A stretch of 64,000 bases of DNA. Origin: Chaetoceros tenuissimus (taxonomy: Eukaryota > Bacillariophyta > Thalassiosirophyceae > Chaetocerotales > Chaetocerotaceae). Below the pieces are notes generated by a model. The model did no database searches. It was not told where the DNA came from and saw nothing but the letters and a program-made list of their open reading frames with translations. Position 1 is the first letter of the stretch. Each line of letters begins with the position of its first letter. This document shows positions 10,319-20,761 of the stretch, in pieces. A program made the translations under genes and the position numbers. The stretch covers positions 248,001-312,000 of the forward strand of contig BLLK01000074.1 in the NCBI GenBank assembly GCA_021927905.1, written 5' to 3'.

Positions 10319-11284
10319 ATGGTTCTTCCTTGCTTCATATGTGTCCGAACTCAAGAGGTTGGCGTAGTAGAGGATCTCGGTAACTTCAAGAAACTATTGG
10401 ATCCGGGCTTCCACTGCATCCCTTTTCCTCTCTCTCAAGTTGCTGGAACTCTTTCACTCAGAATTCAGCAGTTGGATGTTACCTGTGAGACCAAGACTAA
10501 AGATAATGTGTTTGTCAGAGTAGAGGTTGCTGTTCAGTATCGTGTCATTACGGTAAGTACAAAGAGAGGTGTAGTTAGTTAGATAGATAGAATGTTCGTA
10601 TCTAGTTTAGATTGGGTAGTATCCATGTTCTCTTTTTCAAATTCTAATTTCACTTCTCTCTTACCCTAGGAATCAGCATTCGATGCCTACTACCGTCTAT
10701 CTGATCCAAGAGGACAGATCCAATCCTACGTATTCGACGTTGTAAGATCTACCGTACCTAGAATGGAACTCGATGAATCTTTCGCTTCCAAAAAGCAAAT
10801 CGCACAGGAGGTACTCCAACAACTCGAAAACGTCATGAAAGACTACGGATACGAAATTCTAAATGCACTCGTGACTGATCTTGCACCAGATGCAAGAGTC
10901 AAAGCGAGTATGAATGAAATTAACGCTTCGAAAAGACTCAAAGAGGCTGCGTCTCATAAAGCTGAAGCGGATAAAGTGCAGCAAATCAAGGCTGCAGAGG
11001 CGGATGCGGAATCGAGATATTTGTCTGGTCTTGGAGTTGCGAGACAGAGAAAGGCTATCGTGGAAGGGCTTCAGTCTTCCATTGCGGAGTTTAGTGATAC
11101 TGTCGAAGGAGTTTCGAGTAAAGATGTCATGGATATTTTGATCTTGACTCAGTACTTTGATACCCTTGGAGCGGTTGGGGCGAATAATCTCATCTTGGAG
11201 CATGAGCCAGCTGCTGTTGCAATGTTGCAGGCTCAAGTCAACAGGAGCTTGGGAAAGAATAGATCCAAAGGGTTTCTCTCCTGA
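10319..11284 (+). CDS. HIR-type SPFH/Band 7 protein (stomatin/prohibitin superfamily)
   Basis: Exons 10319-10552 and 10670-11284 join in phase 0 across a 117-bp intron (GTAAGT to CCCTAG), giving 282 residues, the usual length of plant hypersensitive-induced-reaction proteins. Signature segments match that family: QEVGVVEDLGNF, a block with VFDVVRSTVPRMELDE and a long helix containing MNEINASKRLKEAASHKAEA, then GVARQRKAIVEGL, and SSKDVMDILILTQYFDTLGA near the end. The protein should coat the inner face of the plasma membrane and help form microdomains. The usual myristoylated Gly2 is missing; Cys5 and Cys8 could be palmitoylated instead (inference). Confidence 0.9.
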
Positions 11285-11774
11285 ATCGAGACGACTCGTC
11301 AGTCTAAGTCGCCAAAGAATCGAAACTATCGAAAGGAAAAGGAGACAGCTGAATTTGATTGTTAATGGAGGAGTTGGCTGAGGGTACAATTTTGTTGAGA
11401 AAAAATGGAAGAATTTGTGTATGTCACTGTCAATCCTCTAATCTCACTGAAATACATATATGTAAAGAATAAAAAGTTCATGTTTCAACCAAATAGAGTT
11501 TGAATGTTTATTGAGAGTGATTTACTTTGAGAGTTTGTTGGTTTTATGTTGGGAACATTATTCAGGTATAGAAGATGAATAAAGGGAAGAGATTTGCTTC
11601 GACAGAGCTATAAAAATGGGTAGTAGGCAAAATAAGATGGATATAGACAGCCCAATCTCATCATGCCAAGTCCATTTCCATCTTATCAAAACTAAACATC
11701 AAGCTTACTTTCTAGCTGATGCTCATCTCATAGTAACAAAAGACTAAAGCGCAATCGTCGCCTCAATCGGAAAA
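11285..11774. other. Intergenic, start of a tandem-duplication unit
   Basis: 490 bp. A GGATATAGACAGCCCAAT word near 11639 recurs near 13247 before the second F-box gene, marking the upstream edge of the duplicated unit. No other feature is seen. Confidence 0.55.
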
Positions 11775-12959
11775 ATGAATGCAAATACAAATGAACATGA
11801 GGCAGATGTTGTCAACACATGCAACAACTCCACCATACAATTTCCTACTATTCTACCGCAAGCGTTCTTGATAGCTATTGTTTTGCTCATAGCCATGAAC
11901 GCAGTAATTGTTGCCTCGACCAGAAAAATGAGTACAAATGTAAATGAACAACACGAGGGGAATGATCTCATCACCAAGAGCAAGAGCAACTCCAGCATTC
12001 CACTTCCTACTCATATTCTTCGTCATTGCTTATCCTTCCTTGGTTCCTCTGATAATTACTACTTCTTGGCTTCAGTGTCCAAGGACTTCAAGACTGTGGT
12101 TGAGCAATTGTACGGTGATAATCGAAATACTTCAGCTGAGAGTATCATTGCTACTGTCTCGAGATGCAATCATGTTATTGATCTTATTATGGGAGACACG
12201 GAGCTAGCGGAAGAAGAAAAAGCAGTAATTGCTGAAAAAATTGCGAAAGTCATATTCTACAATGATAAAGTAGTTATTTTTGAACAGTCAGTTATGCCGA
12301 AATGTGAAACTTCCGAGGGAATAAGGAAGATAGTAGGATATGCAATAACTGAAAGAAGTACGGAAATCATGAGGACAATCATCAAGAACAAGGAAAACGT
12401 GCAGATTATGAAGGATCAGATGGTGGAAGATGGCGTTCCTCTAGCTGTATTTGTATCAGCTGCTTGTGATGTTTCTATGATCAAGGAACTTATCGACCAT
12501 GGAGTAGAATTTAAAGGGGAGTCATTGGTCTTTGCTTTGAATCGCGATGATCTTCAAACGTTTGAGTACCTACTAGACACAGTTGAGGTATATACCGAAC
12601 CTCTAGCTATCATTCGTAAGGCTCTTGTACATCAGAAGTACATTGATGCCTTTGAAATGTTGATGACAAAGGAATGCTTTCGTGTCATAGATCTAAGGAT
12701 TGTTTTACTTCGTCTGGTTGTTACTTCTCATGCAACTTTGGATCTCGTTCAGTTTCTCCTAGGACACTCAAGTCATGAGATTGAAATAGATGAATCATTT
12801 TTTCGTCATCTAATTTTTGCTTGTATAGAAGAGAGACGCATGGATTTATTGACATATATCAACTCATCCATCCAAGAAATTAATGTGGAGTCTTGCATTC
12901 TCTTTTTCCAAGCCATTGACGATGAAGAAACTGTTGAGTTCCTCAGAGATTTGCTTTGA
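11775..12959 (+). CDS. F-box-like/ankyrin-like protein with one membrane segment, copy 1
   Basis: Intact 394-residue ORF. Residues about 29-47 (LPQAFLIAIVLLIAMNAVIV) are a possible membrane helix. IPLPTHILRHCLSFLG with NYYFLASVSKDFK at residues 76-108 resembles an F-box. The rest holds degenerate ankyrin-like units, for example SAACDVSMIKELIDHGV and FALNRDDLQTFEYLLD. Proteins of this make-up are expanded in diatoms. An F-box would link an SCF ubiquitin ligase to a target bound by the repeats, but the F-box match is moderate. A membrane helix before the F-box is odd. The next gene is a tandem copy. Confidence 0.65.
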   Translation: MNANTNEHEADVVNTCNNSTIQFPTILPQAFLIAIVLLIAMNAVIVASTRKMSTNVNEQHEGNDLITKSKSNSSIPLPTHILRHCLSFLGSSDNYYFLASVSKDFKTVVEQLYGDNRNTSAESIIATVSRCNHVIDLIMGDTELAEEEKAVIAEKIAKVIFYNDKVVIFEQSVMPKCETSEGIRKIVGYAITERSTEIMRTIIKNKENVQIMKDQMVEDGVPLAVFVSAACDVSMIKELIDHGVEFKGESLVFALNRDDLQTFEYLLDTVEVYTEPLAIIRKALVHQKYIDAFEMLMTKECFRVIDLRIVLLRLVVTSHATLDLVQFLLGHSSHEIEIDESFFRHLIFACIEERRMDLLTYINSSIQEINVESCILFFQAIDDEETVEFLRDLL

Positions 12960-13373
12960 AGATACTACTAATTTCATTGATGACATAATTTAGTATCTAA
13001 GGTACTTATATAAATAATAACTTCTCATAATAAGTATAGCGCTTTCGAATTCGTCGAAAAATATTTCTTCTTTGATTCTAAAAATAAAGCGATATAACAG
13101 AAACGACCACATGCGAAAACCAATCCACATACATATTTTGGGAGAGACGAACTTGGATTGTCCAATTGCTGCGATCTGTAGACAACTTTCACTAGGGGGA
13201 GCTTCCGCATCAAAGTAGTGGATAGTGCAAATAGCCATAGTTGATGGATATAGACAGCCCAATCAATTTACTTTGTCCATTTCGATCAATCCAAGTTGAA
13301 GCCACAAGGTTAGTCCTTGGCTTTTGCTCTGGTTTCAGCCATAAATAGAGCAATTGTTGGCTAAGTCGGAAAC
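12960..13373. other. Spacer between tandem F-box-like copies
   Basis: 414 bp; the last about 130 bp repeat the 5' flank of copy 1 in diverged form (ATATAGACAGCCCAAT). Nothing else seen. Confidence 0.55.
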
Positions 13374-14539
13374 ATGAGTGCAAATGCAAATGAATACGAG
13401 GCAGAAGTTGTCAACACGAGCTACTCCACTATACAACTTCCTAATGATGTACTGCAAGCTTTCTTGATTGGTATTGCTCTGCTCGTAGTTGTGAAAGCAG
13501 TAGTTGTTATCTCAAGTAGAAACATGAGTCCAAATGCAAATGAGCAACACGAGGCAGATTATCTTGTCACCAAGAGCAAGAGCAACTCCACCATTCCACT
13601 TCCTACTCATATTCTTCGCCATTGCTTATCCTTCCTTGGGTCCACTGACAATTACTACTTCTTAGCTTCTGTTTGCAAGGACTTCAAGACTGCAGTTGAG
13701 CAGTTGTACGGTGACAATCGAAATACCTCAGCTGAGAGTATCATTGCCACCGTGTCGACTTGTAACCATGTTCATGGTTTAATCTTTGAAGACATGGATC
13801 TAATGGAAGATGAAAAAATGGTTATTATAATGATAGAGTAGATATTTTGAAAGGGTCATTCATGCCAGTTGGTACAACCGTCGTCAAAGAGATAATGCTC
13901 ATAGTCTTTGCAATAGTTTATAGAAGCACAGAAATCATGAGGGTTATCATCAAGGATAAGGAAAACGTGCAGTTTATGAAGGATCACACGAGTGATAATG
14001 ATGTTCCCATAGCATCGTATGCTCCTGCTGCCTGTGATGTGTCCATGATCAAGGAACTCATTAGATCTGGAGTAGCATTTAATGCCACTTCGTTGCTCTT
14101 TGCTTTGCGACGTGATGATCTTGCAACTTTTGAGTACCTCCTAGACGTAGCGAAGGTACGAATATCAGATAGAAAAGAAAAGGAAAAGGGGGAACGTATT
14201 GTTTTTGAAGCCCTTTTGCATGAAAAGTACAAAGATGCTTTCGAAATGTTGATGAGAAACGGATTTATCTGCTTTACAAATCTTAGGGAGGCTTTAATCT
14301 ACATGATCGCTCTTAAAAATCCTACGTTGGATCGTGTCAAATTTCTTTTGAACGAGATTGAAACAGATGATAGTGATGAATTTTTCCATCGTCTGGTTTC
14401 TGTTTGCGTAAAAATGAGACGCATGGATATTTTGAGTTACATCAATACATCCATTCGAGATATCGACGTAGAGTCTTACATTCTCGATGTATTCAACGAC
14501 GATGAAGAAGCTGTTGAGTTCCTTAGAGGAATGCTTTGA
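13374..14539 (+). pseudogene. F-box-like/ankyrin-like protein, copy 2, frame-broken
   Basis: Tandem paralogue of 11775-12959. The first 155 codons (13374-13841) include the membrane segment and the F-box, which is nearly identical to copy 1 (IPLPTHILRHCLSFLG). The reading frame then ends, and homology continues in another frame to 14539 (ITRSTEIMR-like and ACDVSMIKELI segments). Alignment with copy 1 shows a deletion of about 26 bases near 13818, between two GAAAAA runs, which removes part of a helix and shifts frame. Either a recent pseudogene, a truncated F-box-only product, or a sequencing error; a frame-restoring intron is not evident. Confidence 0.7.
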
Positions 14540-15048
14540 AGTTTAGGTAGTAATGTAAAGAATGTAATAAATTTATTCCAAAACAATCTCAGAGACAAAC
14601 ATACTTGACGAAAGTGTAGAGCGACATCATACAGTAAGGGAACACTAGAAGTATCGCTAGACTCCCGCCTTTCAATGTTCGATATCACCATTGTTTTGGA
14701 AGTTTTCGAATTATAGCCATTACAAACTTCCAAAACAATGGTGATAACTATGCAAAAAGTTGTAAAATAAATATATGTCTGCACATTAGGAGGGAGAAAT
14801 TTCACCTAATTCTAAGGCTTAATATTAACGATAGAAGATACACAGTGGGGAACTTCCAAGAAAATTGAATCGAATCACACATACGTACTTACCCCTAAAT
14901 AGAAGAATAAGTAACCGACTTCCTTCGGACCTTCATCTCTTCCAAGTTGACTTTCCTTTCTACAGTAGCGACAATCCTTCTTTGAGTCCGTCTTCTGTGT
15001 CAAGTGAGACTCCATCGGTTAGCACTGAAACTCTTAAACACTAAAAGG
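14540..15048. other. Intergenic with a perfect hairpin
   Basis: 509 bp between the F-box copy and the MYND gene. Apart from the inverted repeat at 14683-14746, a short pyrimidine-rich promoter-like stretch precedes 15049. A minus-strand ORF crossing here is judged spurious. Confidence 0.5.
14683..14746. repeat. Perfect 23-bp inverted repeat with 18-base loop
   Basis: Arm 14683-14705 (starting TATCACCATTG) is an exact reverse complement of 14724-14746. The stem is AT-rich with a TTTTGGAAG core. Possible uses are a cruciform, an mRNA 3' hairpin for the upstream gene, or a small-RNA precursor. Confidence 0.85.
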
Positions 15049-16369
15049 ATGGGTAAACAAAGTAAAGATCAAAGAAAGGGATGTAAAGAAGAAAGGGGTA
15101 AACGCCTCAAAAAGTTTGACATTTTAAACTCGACAATATTAAGTTTGCAGGACAGAGATGATGAACTTCACAAAGAACGTCGACTTCGAGAAGCAAAAAC
15201 AGTTGTTCTGAAACAATTGAATTTGATTCAAAGCCACAAAGAAGATCTCATGAAGATTTCAAAGAATACTTGGTACAAGAGAGTAATTTTTCGCTGCTTC
15301 AACATGCTCATGATATTAGAACTTCGTTGCAAGGAGCACGAAAATGCCTACAATTGGTACTTGCAAGCAGTAGAAGTCAATGGACCAAATGATCCTTTGT
15401 TGAAGGGTTTTGCTTTTTACTCTGATCTTGCCTTGCTTCGACTCAAAGGACGAGAGCATTCTAAACAAACTTTCCAAGTTGTCGAAGAAGTGATTCGAAA
15501 GCATAAAAATATGACAGCCAAGTCTGTACAATCATTTGTAGAACTTGTAGCTGTAGAGTATCGTAGACTTAAGAAATACGGCTATGCTCAAAGAGTTATT
15601 GATACACTTTGGGAATCTCCTTATAAAAAAGGGTTAATGGTTCGAGAAAGACTTTCAATACTCTGCTCGGGGATAGAAGACCTAAGATTTGGAGATCATT
15701 CTTATGATGAGATCTTTAAGGGGGTCTGTAATTTTAGTGGTCTCATCTTTTCCGTGCTACCTCTTCTACAAGAGGAGCAGGACATTGACCCATACACTCT
15801 CTCTACTGGATGTCTAATTGCTTCAATTATCCAATTCTTCTTTTCGTACTACGACAAGAATCTGCAACGTCGTCTTGAGAAAGAGTCAATTACGTTGTTG
15901 GAGAAATATCTGGACACGAAACTGCACTTGTATGAATCATATTGTTACATGTGACGAAAGGATTACCAAAAATCAAGTAACTCTTGTTTGTAAAGACTGT
16001 AGAGCTGCAAACTACTGTAGTATTAAATGTCAGAGAGATTCTTTCATTTGGCATGAAGATATTGGATGCAAACATCTTGGACATAAAAGCTTCTGCCCTC
16101 TTTTGAAAGCATATCGAAAGTACCGAAACAACCAAGAGGCAGATAAGGAAGGACATCTTGAACGCAAATTTGAGAGAGCTAGTAAACGTTTCCTGTGGCA
16201 TGGTTTTGGGTTGAAGTATATGGTTACCTCCGAATTGAAGTGTCAAGGCTATGCTACCTGTGCAGACTGTTCCAAGAAGCTACATCCAGAAGAACACTAC
16301 GGTTTCGAATTGAACGAACGTTGGCTCTGTAAAGAGTGCTGTCCAAAAAATGAAAAGAGTAGCGCTTGA
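15049..16369 (+). pseudogene. MYND zinc-finger protein, frame break before the finger
   Basis: Frame 1 runs from ATG 15049 to 15954 and encodes a helical, TPR-like region (NAYNWYLQAVEVNGPND, FYSDLALLRLKG). Homology continues in a second frame to 16369 with a MYND finger: CDERI, then VCKDCRAANYCSIKCQ, then HEDIGCKHLGHKSFC, followed by a Cys-rich tail (CATCADCSKKLHPEEH and CKECC) like a LIM half. The switch falls just before 15960, next to the first Cys pair of the finger, and fits loss of two bases (or gain of one). No intron borders explain it. It may be a recent pseudogene, an error, or a frameshifted gene. MYND fingers bind proline-rich partners. Confidence 0.65.
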
Positions 16370-16521
16370 CTATGATTAGACCAACTAGAAACAAATTTAA
16401 AACATCTAACTACATCATTACTTAGAATACACACTTTCTTTTTCTCAAAATTTATAATTTTACAGCACAGTACAAGTAAGTCCCCCGAGATAAGTTAAAC
16501 AGTGCGATTATATAGCACAAC

Positions 16522-18198
16522 TTAGCAGTCACCATAGCCCCTATTCTCTCTATTAGGATCGTAATATGCATCACTGGTGTCTAGGTCAGGATTACTCACT
16601 TGACCTAAATCGTAGAGAATAGAGGATTGGCGTGGCCTATAAGAAGATTCCCCCGTCATGGGTCTATTAGTAGAATCACAAGTAGAGGGTCTAGGCATAC
16701 AGGGAGTTTGGTATGGCAAAGGGTTTCGTTGAATTTCGGATTGAGTACGTTGTGAACCAAAGCTCCAAAAGCGACCTAAGGAATGAGTAGAAGTTCCACC
16801 AAAGCTGACACCAGAGTTATTGGTCCTAAATGAAAGATCTCCATCGGATTCAATCCGTGATCTTTGCGTTTCTTCAGCCAACATTTCTAAGCGTTTTGGC
16901 TCTTGGTTCTTGGGTGAGTCTTCTTGATTTTGGCCTTGAGAAGATGCTATCGAGGTAGATCCAGTATCTATTCTTGCTCTAGGACTTGGGAGGCTAAATT
17001 CATCAGCTCCATTATTTGTTCGGGAGGCAGTAGATACCGAAGCGGTCTGTGCAGTGGATACGGCCTTGGATTGGTCATCCTTATCAGCAGCAGGCAAGTC
17101 CATTTCTACATCGCCTTCCTCTTCATCAATATCTTCAATTTCATAAGTCTTGGTGATGACGAGGCAAAAGTTATCATCTTTTGGTGCTTTTGTCCAATCC
17201 AGTTTCCATGCAACTAAACAATACAAACCTAGGACAATCATTTCCACCAATCCATAGAGCAGAGGCACAGCCATTGCATTCGCAACATCATTTGGGTCAT
17301 CAAACATTGCCAAAACTGCCGAGGTTGCAATTCCAACATTTTGGTAACAACATTCTACCGAAAGGGTAACAATTTCAGGCTTCTCAAGCCTTGCAAATCT
17401 GGCAATCAAATTTGCCAAAAATAATCCAGCGACACAAGGCATAGAAACTCCGACATAGAAACTCCAATGCTGTTCCCAAGGCTTTGGTACCGTTGCACCT
17501 TCTTCCGCTTTACCAATAGTGGTTGTACTAAAAATTCCCGAGAGAACAATCAATGCTAATCCCGAGAAGGAACCTAATGCATTCGCAATTTTATGAAACC
17601 TCTTGGAATTCGTTTTATAACTTGCATAAATTCCAGTAACAATGGCTCCAATCACAATGGAGAGTGATATAAAAAGCGCTACAAAATCAACCGATTTCAA
17701 GACATCAACTTCCGCTCCATCTTCGGATTTGGTGGAATCAAATTTATAAGCAGCATGTGCGTACAGCATAAGGTTAGCTGGTAAGAGTCCAATACTCAAT
17801 ATGGTAGAAAGAGCAGTCATGGCTACGGAGAGTGCCAGATCTGCATTGAAAAGTGAGCACCACCAGTTGGAATAACTTCCTCCTGGACTAGACGTGACAA
17901 TGAGTAACGTGATTCCCATGGAAGTGGTGAGGCCCTGATCTTTGAGACTGAGTACAGCTATAAAGCCCAAGAGTGGCATAATGATGAACTGCATAGCTAT
18001 TCCTGTCAAGATGGCATATCTGTTTCCTAGTTGTCGTTTAAGATTTCGTACATCGACGGTTCCAGCCATTCCGAAGATGAGTAGAAACAGCAATAGGTTG
18101 GTGGCTATTTCGATGAGTATTTGGGCTACATCTGGCGATGATTCTATGTCAGCTTCTGCCGTCTGTAGATACCGTATGTATTTTATTATATTCTTCAT
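16522..18198 (-). CDS. SLC10/BASS-family sodium-coupled transporter
   Basis: Intact 558-residue ORF. Residues about 30-345 carry nine or ten membrane helices with the family's hallmarks: AMQFIIMPLLGF, then TSSPGGSYSNWWCSLFNADL and LSTILSIGLLPANL, and later SVECCYQNVGIATSAVLA. Such proteins move organic acids such as bile acids, pyruvate or sulphated compounds with sodium. No plastid signal is seen, so it is probably in the plasma membrane or an endomembrane; this makes it more like animal SLC10 than plastid BASS. The last 210 residues are a cytosolic Ser/Arg/Gln-rich tail with no domain, unusually long for the family and probably regulatory. Confidence 0.88.
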   Translation of the reverse strand: MKNIIKYIRYLQTAEADIESSPDVAQILIEIATNLLLFLLIFGMAGTVDVRNLKRQLGNRYAILTGIAMQFIIMPLLGFIAVLSLKDQGLTTSMGITLLIVTSSPGGSYSNWWCSLFNADLALSVAMTALSTILSIGLLPANLMLYAHAAYKFDSTKSEDGAEVDVLKSVDFVALFISLSIVIGAIVTGIYASYKTNSKRFHKIANALGSFSGLALIVLSGIFSTTTIGKAEEGATVPKPWEQHWSFYVGVSMPCVAGLFLANLIARFARLEKPEIVTLSVECCYQNVGIATSAVLAMFDDPNDVANAMAVPLLYGLVEMIVLGLYCLVAWKLDWTKAPKDDNFCLVITKTYEIEDIDEEEGDVEMDLPAADKDDQSKAVSTAQTASVSTASRTNNGADEFSLPSPRARIDTGSTSIASSQGQNQEDSPKNQEPKRLEMLAEETQRSRIESDGDLSFRTNNSGVSFGGTSTHSLGRFWSFGSQRTQSEIQRNPLPYQTPCMPRPSTCDSTNRPMTGESSYRPRQSSILYDLGQVSNPDLDTSDAYYDPNRENRGYGDC

Positions 18199-19410
18199 TT
18201 CTGCAGTTGCTCTTGTTGCATATAATATGGTGATGAATATAATATATAGATGGGAAATAGAAGCTTGGGTCCTCGCCTCGGAGTTTGTTCGTGCTTAATC
18301 TTAGAGAACACTAAGGACTCTTGTAAGGGATCGAAACTTCTTTTGTAGGAAAGGAAGAAATGAAGGTTTGATCTTTTTTATGAGATGGGCAGCAAACTGT
18401 GTTTCTCAGCGTAGATGGAAAATGAAAGTATCGTGATGTGAGACTTCACGTTTTTTCTAGCGAGATTTGAGGAACGTGATGATAAGCTATGGTTCTCCCT
18501 TTTCTCGATTAGCCTTCGCTACTTTGCTACGGTGACTCTATGTAGGACACAAAAAGCCTTCCTATCAGGAGATTTCGTTGAAAAATATATTTATACCACA
18601 CAAGCTGAACCAGTTCGCATATAATAAGAATTGCTATCTACCGGAAGTGATGGGCACAGTGGAATGTAGGTCTCTACTTGCACGTTATTAGTGAAGAAGG
18701 CTTTTATTGTTTGGCTTTATGGTGCAGCTAGTTAAGATACGTAAGTAGTTCCAAAAGGCACAGAAGAACGCCTTCAAATTGTGGCACAGATTTTTTACGA
18801 CCTTTTTCGCCAATTTTCACAAGACTGAGGTTATGGAATAACGGCTCTAGCGTGCTCAAAAAATATTTTGTTTCGTGGAGTGCTAAAATAGACTAAAACA
18901 AGATTTCGTAAAAACGATGCAAGAATGAATTGGTTCATTCATTCGTACTTTAACTTATGGAGCTGTATTAGGGAGAAAATGATATTTATATTATATAGGT
19001 TGCCGTTGAGTTGGAAATCATGGAATATTGATATTCTAGAGACATGTTTTTAATTTATTTTTAAAAGACAAGTATTTGCTTTTAGAATAATGCTGTCAAG
19101 CTATCATATTACGTAAGCAGATTGCAATCAAATGCGTTGTCTTCCTATGATAGAAAAGTAATCAACGGACGAGACATTTTCTGATGATTGGCTGTGAGTG
19201 GTCGATACAGTCCTTCTATACCTCTTCTCCTCTTTGACTTTTTTCTATAAAGATACTTTCTAGTTGACTTGTGCTTGGCCCAATGACCTTTCAGAAAAAA
19301 GATTTGTCAAACACATCATCATCTGTTCTTTCGATTTCTCTCGCTATCTAGGGACTTGTGCATCATAAGTAATTCAAAGAGACCCCTATCACCCTCCTCT
19401 CATAAAAACA
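18199..19410. other. Intergenic, no gene seen
   Basis: 1.2 kb between divergent genes. AT-rich with scattered T-runs. Only a pyrimidine-rich stretch at 19210-19350 before the hydrolase stands out as promoter or leader. Confidence 0.5.
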
Positions 19411-20407
19411 ATGTATCGCTTGATTGCAACCCTTGCACTATTGGCATCAACTTCATTTGCATTCGTACATAATCCATCCATTTCCTATCTCTCAGCACTC
19501 AAAATGTCGGAAGCGCCAACAGCACCATTGACTCTCAACCCAGAAGAGACTGCATGTATCTTTATCGAATTCCAGAATGAGTTCACTACTGAAGGAGGAG
19601 CACTCTATGACGCTGTCAAGGAGTGTATGGAGAAGACTGGGACTCTAGGAAATGCTAGAAAGGTTATGGATACTGCCAGAGCTGCTGGATGTACCATTAT
19701 TCATGTTCCTATTGCTTTTGAAAAGGTGAGATTTGAGATGTTCTTGGGAGTTTCATGGACTGAGCTTTATGTAATATGATTTCAATTCGCTCACCATCCT
19801 ATTCATGAACTTATAGGGTCATTCAGAGATTGCAAAGGAGCCATATGGAATTCTTGCAGGAATCAAGGAAGGAGAATTGTTCAAAGCTGGAGAATGGGGA
19901 AGTGAAATTTGTGATCTCATGAAGCCAGCTGAAGGTGACTTGGTGGCCAAGGGTAAAGCTGGGCTTTGTGGATTTGCTTCCACCAATCTTGACTTTCTTT
20001 TGCGTCAAAATGGAATCAAGAACGTTTGTCTTGCTGGATTCTTGACCAATTGTTGTGTGGAGAGTTCCATGAGATCTGCATATGAACTTGGGTACAGTGT
20101 TTATACTCTAAAGGATTGCTGGTGAGTACCATTGTTTGAATAGTACTTTGGTTGATATGCTTTTACATAAATTTGGGACGGACGGAACTAATACATGTAA
20201 CATCTAATTTTGCGAATCAATAGCGCTGCAACTAGTGTTGCTGCTCAGGATGCAACTTTCGAGCACAACTTTGGAATGTTTTCAGTCCCAACCACCTCTG
20301 AGGTAAGTTTGCGTTAGTGTAATATTATCTTGTATCTTATTCTTGATTGTTAATATGTGCTGACTCTTTATTTGATTTAGGAAATCATGGGCGCTTTCAA
20401 AGCGTAA
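19411..20407 (+). CDS. Plastid-targeted isochorismatase-like cysteine hydrolase, four exons
   Basis: Exons 19411-19725, 19817-20121, 20224-20302 and 20381-20407 give 241 residues. The N-terminus ends its signal peptide at SFAFVHNP, a diatom plastid-import site. The fold shows a first strand CIFIEFQNEF, a catalytic Lys region GKAGLCGFASTNLDFLL and the nucleophile Cys in LTNCCVESSMRSAYELGY, followed by LKDCCAATSVAAQDA, which is created across the intron at 20122. The usual catalytic Asp of the first strand (DxQ) is Glu here, a conservative but noteworthy change. Members cleave vinyl ethers, amides or nicotinamide; the substrate cannot be told. Confidence 0.88.
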
Positions 20408-20761
20408 ATGTACAACATTACTCTCAGCTTAGGTAAAGATGCTCTCGAGAATCTTTTTTACAAAGACTAGACTAGACCAAAGGTTAATAAAAAGCTTTGT
20501 TATTATTGTAAATAAATACTTATGAAAAATGGAAATAGTTTTAAAAAATCAAGAGTATGCAAAGACGGGTGGCACATCTGGACTAACTATGCTACTACGG
20601 AAGTTTTGTGCCGCATTGAATTGTACAGGAAAAAAAAAGACATTAATACAAAAACTTTAGTCCTCTTGATGTTCATCGAGACAAATGCATGTGGTCATGA
20701 TTCACAGAACTTCTTGTAGGATATGTAATGTAAATTTGTTTATAGTAAAATCTATTCGAAC
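20408..20761. other. Intergenic between convergent genes
   Basis: 354 bp holding the 3' ends of two convergent genes. AATAAA-like words occur at 20487 and 20510. Nothing else. Confidence 0.5.

Noticed and set aside
14476-14805. Minus-strand 109-residue gene
   Set aside because: It overlaps the 3' end of the F-box copy and spans the hairpin; composition is not coding-like.
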